From: Clostridium sp. | Lineage (GTDB): Bacteria > Bacillota > Clostridia > Clostridiales > Clostridiaceae | Direction of reading: 5' to 3' | NCBI GenBank assembly: GCA_003539755.1 | Contig: DPOH01000131.1 | Location: 1 to 16,408 of the forward strand | DNA length: 16,408 bases | Shown: piece after piece, positions 13,420 to 16,408 of the stretch | Layout: every line of letters starts with the position of its first letter | Position numbering within the stretch: position 1 is the stretch's first letter | Translations under genes and position numbers: made by a program | Notes under the pieces: generated by a model | What the model was told of the DNA's origin: nothing | Database searches by the model: none | The model's input: the letters and a program-made list of their open reading frames with translations, nothing else

Positions 13420-13590
13420 CTATTTAACTTGTAAGAATTCTTCATATGTTTCTATCTTATCCTCCCTATGATTTTTCTTTAGCCATTTATTGTATTTGAG
13501 TATATTCCTCTCTACAGTTTTTAATTTAAGTTTCCTATTTTTCTTTTTATTAAAATCTGCATACATATTGATTTTCATTATATTTCCCAT
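13420..13590 (-). CDS. Small basic hypothetical protein
   Basis: A 56-aa protein, MGNIMKINMYADFNKKKNRK at the start, strongly basic, ending in an acidic stretch (ETYEEFLQVK). GGGGAGG lies 8 nt before the chosen ATG at 13590; ATGs at 13596 and further upstream are too close to or before that site. The basic helix (K/R-rich 14-45) could bind nucleic acid. It is monocistronic with a strong terminator. No family recognised. Confidence 0.55.
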   Translation of the reverse strand: MGNIMKINMYADFNKKKNRKLKLKTVERNILKYNKWLKKNHREDKIETYEEFLQVK

Positions 13591-13853
13591 AATCATTACC
13601 TCCCCTTTGATATATAATACATCCACTTTAACTTTTTTAGGTATATTTTCTTTATTATTAATATTAATTTAAGGTAAAATTTTTTACTTTTTTACTCCTT
13701 CCTTTAATTATCAAGTATAGCCCAATAATATCTTTTTATGCTGCTATTATAAAGTTTTACTGTTATTTAATGCTAATTTAAGATTACATACTCTTACAAA
13801 TCTTTGGATAAAATATTTTTAAGGAAATTAAATGTTTTAAAGGTGTGATGATT

Positions 13854-14909
13854 ATGATTAAACGATTGTTTATATCTCTTTTATGTATAAGTCTTCCGTT
13901 AGTACATATTGTAAATACCACATCTGCATGTACAGATAATCAATATGCTGAAAAATTAAATGGAAACATACTAAATGATACTTTAAATTTAACTTCTTTT
14001 GATAATAACTATTTAAATACACAAAATTCTATAGTTGCTTTTAATACTAAGAGTACCGCTATGAATTATGACTCAACTGAGCCGAATTATGATACTCAGA
14101 TGAAACAGGATTTACTAGTACTAATGATTGCATATCCTGAGTATATAACAGGAATTAAAAAGGATGATTCCGGAAATGTTTATATTGTTATGAAGTCTGG
14201 AAAGAAATTTATTTATGATGATAAAAAGGAGAAATCTCCTGAAAATAAATTAGATAATCCAGACCTTCAAGATATTTTAGAAGATAGATATCCATTAGAA
14301 AAAGATAATAAAGTACCCCCTAAATCATTTGATCCTGGACGCTGTAGAAATTATGATTTTTTGAATGAAGTATATGGTGGTTCAAAATCTACAATTGAAA
14401 AAAATCTTGTAAGTCTTAAATGTGGATATCCATCATGCCAGTTCAACAGCCATAACAATGCAAATAAATGCTTAGAAGCTGCACTTAAAGAAGCTACTGC
14501 TCTTGCAAAAACTAGTGGTGCTACAAGCAGTCTACTCTACCCTGGATGTGGAACATATAACTATAGAGTTATTGCAGGCACTGGAAAGTTAAGCCCCCAC
14601 TCATACGGTATAGCATTAGACCTTAATACAGATAAACGTGATTACTGGAAATGGGGTTCTGAAGCTGCTGCTGAATCAAGGCTTAAAGAATATCCTGATG
14701 AACTTGTAGCAGCATTTGAAAATAATAATTTCATATGGGGTGGCAAATGGGGACATTTTGATATAATGCACTTTGAATATAGACCTGAAATAATCTTAAA
14801 AGCAAAATATTTTGGTAATTGGAATAAAGACAGCACTTGGTATAGTGGAGTCCCTGAAGATGATGAAAAAATTAAGGAATACATAAATACTATTGAGAAT
14901 TCAATATAG
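13854..14909 (+). CDS. Secreted M15-family D-Ala-D-Ala peptidase (VanY/endolysin-like)
   Basis: A 351-aa protein. An N-terminal signal sequence (MIKRLFISLLCISLPLVHIV) is followed by a variable region to about 155. The zinc peptidase domain (about 160-330) carries SPHSYGIALD with ligands H249 and D256, and WGHFDIMHFE with D303 as likely base and H306 as the third ligand, the M15_4 pattern. It would trim or cut peptidoglycan stem peptides outside the cell. Several cysteines (CGYPSC, PGCG) suggest disulfides or a conserved subfamily trait. AAGGTG lies 8 nt before ATG 13854; starts at 13845 and 13848 are less well spaced. A second cell-wall enzyme follows 115 bp downstream. Confidence 0.88.
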   Translation: MIKRLFISLLCISLPLVHIVNTTSACTDNQYAEKLNGNILNDTLNLTSFDNNYLNTQNSIVAFNTKSTAMNYDSTEPNYDTQMKQDLLVLMIAYPEYITGIKKDDSGNVYIVMKSGKKFIYDDKKEKSPENKLDNPDLQDILEDRYPLEKDNKVPPKSFDPGRCRNYDFLNEVYGGSKSTIEKNLVSLKCGYPSCQFNSHNNANKCLEAALKEATALAKTSGATSSLLYPGCGTYNYRVIAGTGKLSPHSYGIALDLNTDKRDYWKWGSEAAAESRLKEYPDELVAAFENNNFIWGGKWGHFDIMHFEYRPEIILKAKYFGNWNKDSTWYSGVPEDDEKIKEYINTIENSI

Positions 14910-15024
14910 GCTTTATAGTCTTTATTTTTAAAACAACACATCTGCTAAAAGATTAAAATAACTCCTTATTTATTTTTATAAAAGCTTACAAAGTTTAATT
15001 CACTCAAGAAAGAAGTTGTATATT

Positions 15025-16152
15025 ATGAATATATCTACTCCATATAGAAAGAAACTATTGCGGTTTATATCTATTTTTCTTCTATGTCTAAGCCTTAGTG
15101 CATTCTTTATAAATAAAAATAATGTAATAGCTGAATCTTCTGATGAAATCTGTGAGGATGATATTAAAAATTGTGTTAAAAATCTGTTCCAGATAAGAAA
15201 TAAAGCTATCCTCACAAAAGATTTAGATTCTATTGAGAGCCTTTATGATACCGATAATAAGTTTGGCCAATGGGCTTATGAATATGAAGAAAAAAAGATA
15301 AAATACATAAATAACTGGGCTGAAAAACAAGGTGTACAATTTATAGACATCATACCTAACATAATAATAAGAAAAGCTACGCCTTCAAAGGATAAAGACC
15401 GATATTCTTTCTATGTATTATGCAATACTGAATATAAATACATATATCCTGATGAACCTGATAAAATAAACAGCTCAAGAATAGGTACATATCATTCATT
15501 AACCTTAAAAAATATAAACAATGACTGGATTGTTTCAAAGGAATGGTATACTGATCCCTTTGCTGATTCTCTTAACTTAGAAAATATAAAAGTAGATTCA
15601 ATAAAAGAATATATAAAAACACAACCTCCAAGAGATTTTTCTAATTTAAATGAACGCAGAGTAAATGCAATAAAATACGCAAAAATGTACTGTGGAGCTG
15701 CTACTGAACCAGAATACGGATACAAATATAATAAGAAATATAGAAACTTCAACTGTGAAGGTGGAGATTGCGCCAATTTTGCTTCTCAAATACTTCATGA
15801 AGGCGGTAAATTCAAAGAAACATCAAAGTGGGTTTATGATAAAGGAAGTGCTTCAGGTCCATGGATAAATGCTGATAAATTTACATATTACATGTTAAAC
15901 AGCGGAAGGGCTTCTGTAATAGCAAAAGGAAGCTATGAAAAAGTATATAAGGCTTCATATAAGCTTCTTCCTGGAGATTTTGTGGCATATGAAAATAAAG
16001 GTGATATAACACATATTTCTGTGGTAAGCGGTGCTGATTCAAAAGGATATTCCCTTGTTACATGCCACAATACTGATAGAAATGATGTTCCTTGGGATTT
16101 AGGATGGAGCGATAAAAAGATAAAATTCTGGCTTATTCATGTAAATTACTAA
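15025..16152 (+). CDS. Secreted protein with putative amidase domain (Amidase_6)
   Basis: A 375-aa protein. A signal sequence at about 1-37 (basic NISTPYRKKLLR, then a hydrophobic core) is followed by a linker/variable domain (about 45-200) and an Amidase_6 domain (about 205-375): RRVNAIKYAKMYC, then NCEGGDCANFASQIL with the likely nucleophile C249, LLPGDFVAY, DITHISVVSG with H330, and CHNTDR. This family is NlpC/P60-related and predicted to act on peptidoglycan or small peptides. The ATG at 15025 is chosen; an in-frame TTG at 15016 has no better ribosome site (only AGAAAGAAG upstream). It is paired with the M15 peptidase and may be co-expressed. Confidence 0.85.
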   Translation: MNISTPYRKKLLRFISIFLLCLSLSAFFINKNNVIAESSDEICEDDIKNCVKNLFQIRNKAILTKDLDSIESLYDTDNKFGQWAYEYEEKKIKYINNWAEKQGVQFIDIIPNIIIRKATPSKDKDRYSFYVLCNTEYKYIYPDEPDKINSSRIGTYHSLTLKNINNDWIVSKEWYTDPFADSLNLENIKVDSIKEYIKTQPPRDFSNLNERRVNAIKYAKMYCGAATEPEYGYKYNKKYRNFNCEGGDCANFASQILHEGGKFKETSKWVYDKGSASGPWINADKFTYYMLNSGRASVIAKGSYEKVYKASYKLLPGDFVAYENKGDITHISVVSGADSKGYSLVTCHNTDRNDVPWDLGWSDKKIKFWLIHVNY

Positions 16153-16302
16153 TAATAAGTCTTATGCTTACTTAGCCTAAAGATTTATGCCAGTAATATT
16201 GACATAATCTTATTCATATATAAAATAATGTTTACAATTTTTTATATAGTAGATAATAAATATTGAAACTCTACATTAAAACAATTATTCACACCAAGCC
16301 AT

Positions 16303-16352
16303 AAAAAAGCCTGTAGATTAGATTAATTATTAATCAAAAACCACAGGACTTT
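16303..16352 (-). terminator. Terminator of a minus-strand gene outside the window
   Basis: On the minus strand AAGTCCTGT pairs with ACAGGCTT (one bulge), with an inner perfect GATTAAT-A-ATTAATC hairpin, then six T's. This indicates a minus-strand transcription unit ending here and coming from beyond 16408. No terminator is evident directly after the Amidase_6 gene in 16153-16300. Confidence 0.65.
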
Positions 16353-16408
16353 CAAAACACTTTTTATTTAATAATATTATATAATCCGTACATTATCTTT
16401 TCAATTTT

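Noticed and set aside
14642..14941. Minus-strand open frame antisense to the M15 peptidase
   Set aside because: It is a shadow of the conserved peptidase motifs on the plus strand.
1..16408. tRNA, rRNA, conjugation or relaxase genes
   Set aside because: No cloverleaf with CCA-like end, no rRNA-like segment and no relaxase or coupling-protein motifs were seen. The element appears to lack its own transfer genes.

Overview
The window is very AT-rich and uses clostridial-type Shine-Dalgarno sites (AGGAGG-like). It carries MATE/PadR, Amidase_6, M15 and DUF960 families and is most likely the chromosome of a Clostridium or close relative. The species cannot be told from the sequence.

Layout. 1-3240: a two-TM protein of unknown function, then a divergent padR / MATE-efflux pair whose intergenic region holds four tandem 15-bp near-palindromes overlapping a TTGACT-17-TATAAT promoter. 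3279-11863: an 8.6-kb unit bounded by two direct 19-bp repeats (TTTAYTTATGATAYGGTTC). Read on the minus strand, both repeats encode EPYHK-stop, the C-terminal end typical of Firmicute RlmH. The rlmH 3' end is the target of staphylococcal SCC elements. Inside the unit, all on the minus strand, are a leader-controlled MFS efflux gene, two unknown small proteins, a DUF960 protein, a 27-aa hydrophobic ORF, iteron-like repeats, a DUF927 (Cch-type, MCM-like) helicase, a structured inverted repeat, a resolvase-fold protein that has lost its catalytic residues, a 39-aa ORF, a 553-aa large serine recombinase and a PD-(D/E)XK-like protein. This is the gene content of an SCC-like replicative element, outside Staphylococcus and without mec. 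Intact rlmH is not in the window; given the repeat orientation it should lie to the right.

11890-13590: minus-strand UPF0489/arginase-like protein, ArsC/Spx-like protein and a small basic protein, with a roughly 220-bp inverted-repeat unit between the first two. 13854-16152: two plus-strand secreted cell-wall enzymes, an M15 DD-peptidase and an Amidase_6 protein. The right edge holds a terminator for an unseen minus-strand gene. The region right of 11863 may be a second element or remnant in tandem.

How it works together (inference): the recombinase would integrate and excise the unit at the rlmH-type sites. The helicase, with the repeats at 8256-8405 as a candidate origin, would replicate the excised circle. 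The dead resolvase-like protein may modulate the recombinase. The efflux pump, apparently induced through a roughly 520-nt leader with short uORFs and terminators, is the likely cargo.
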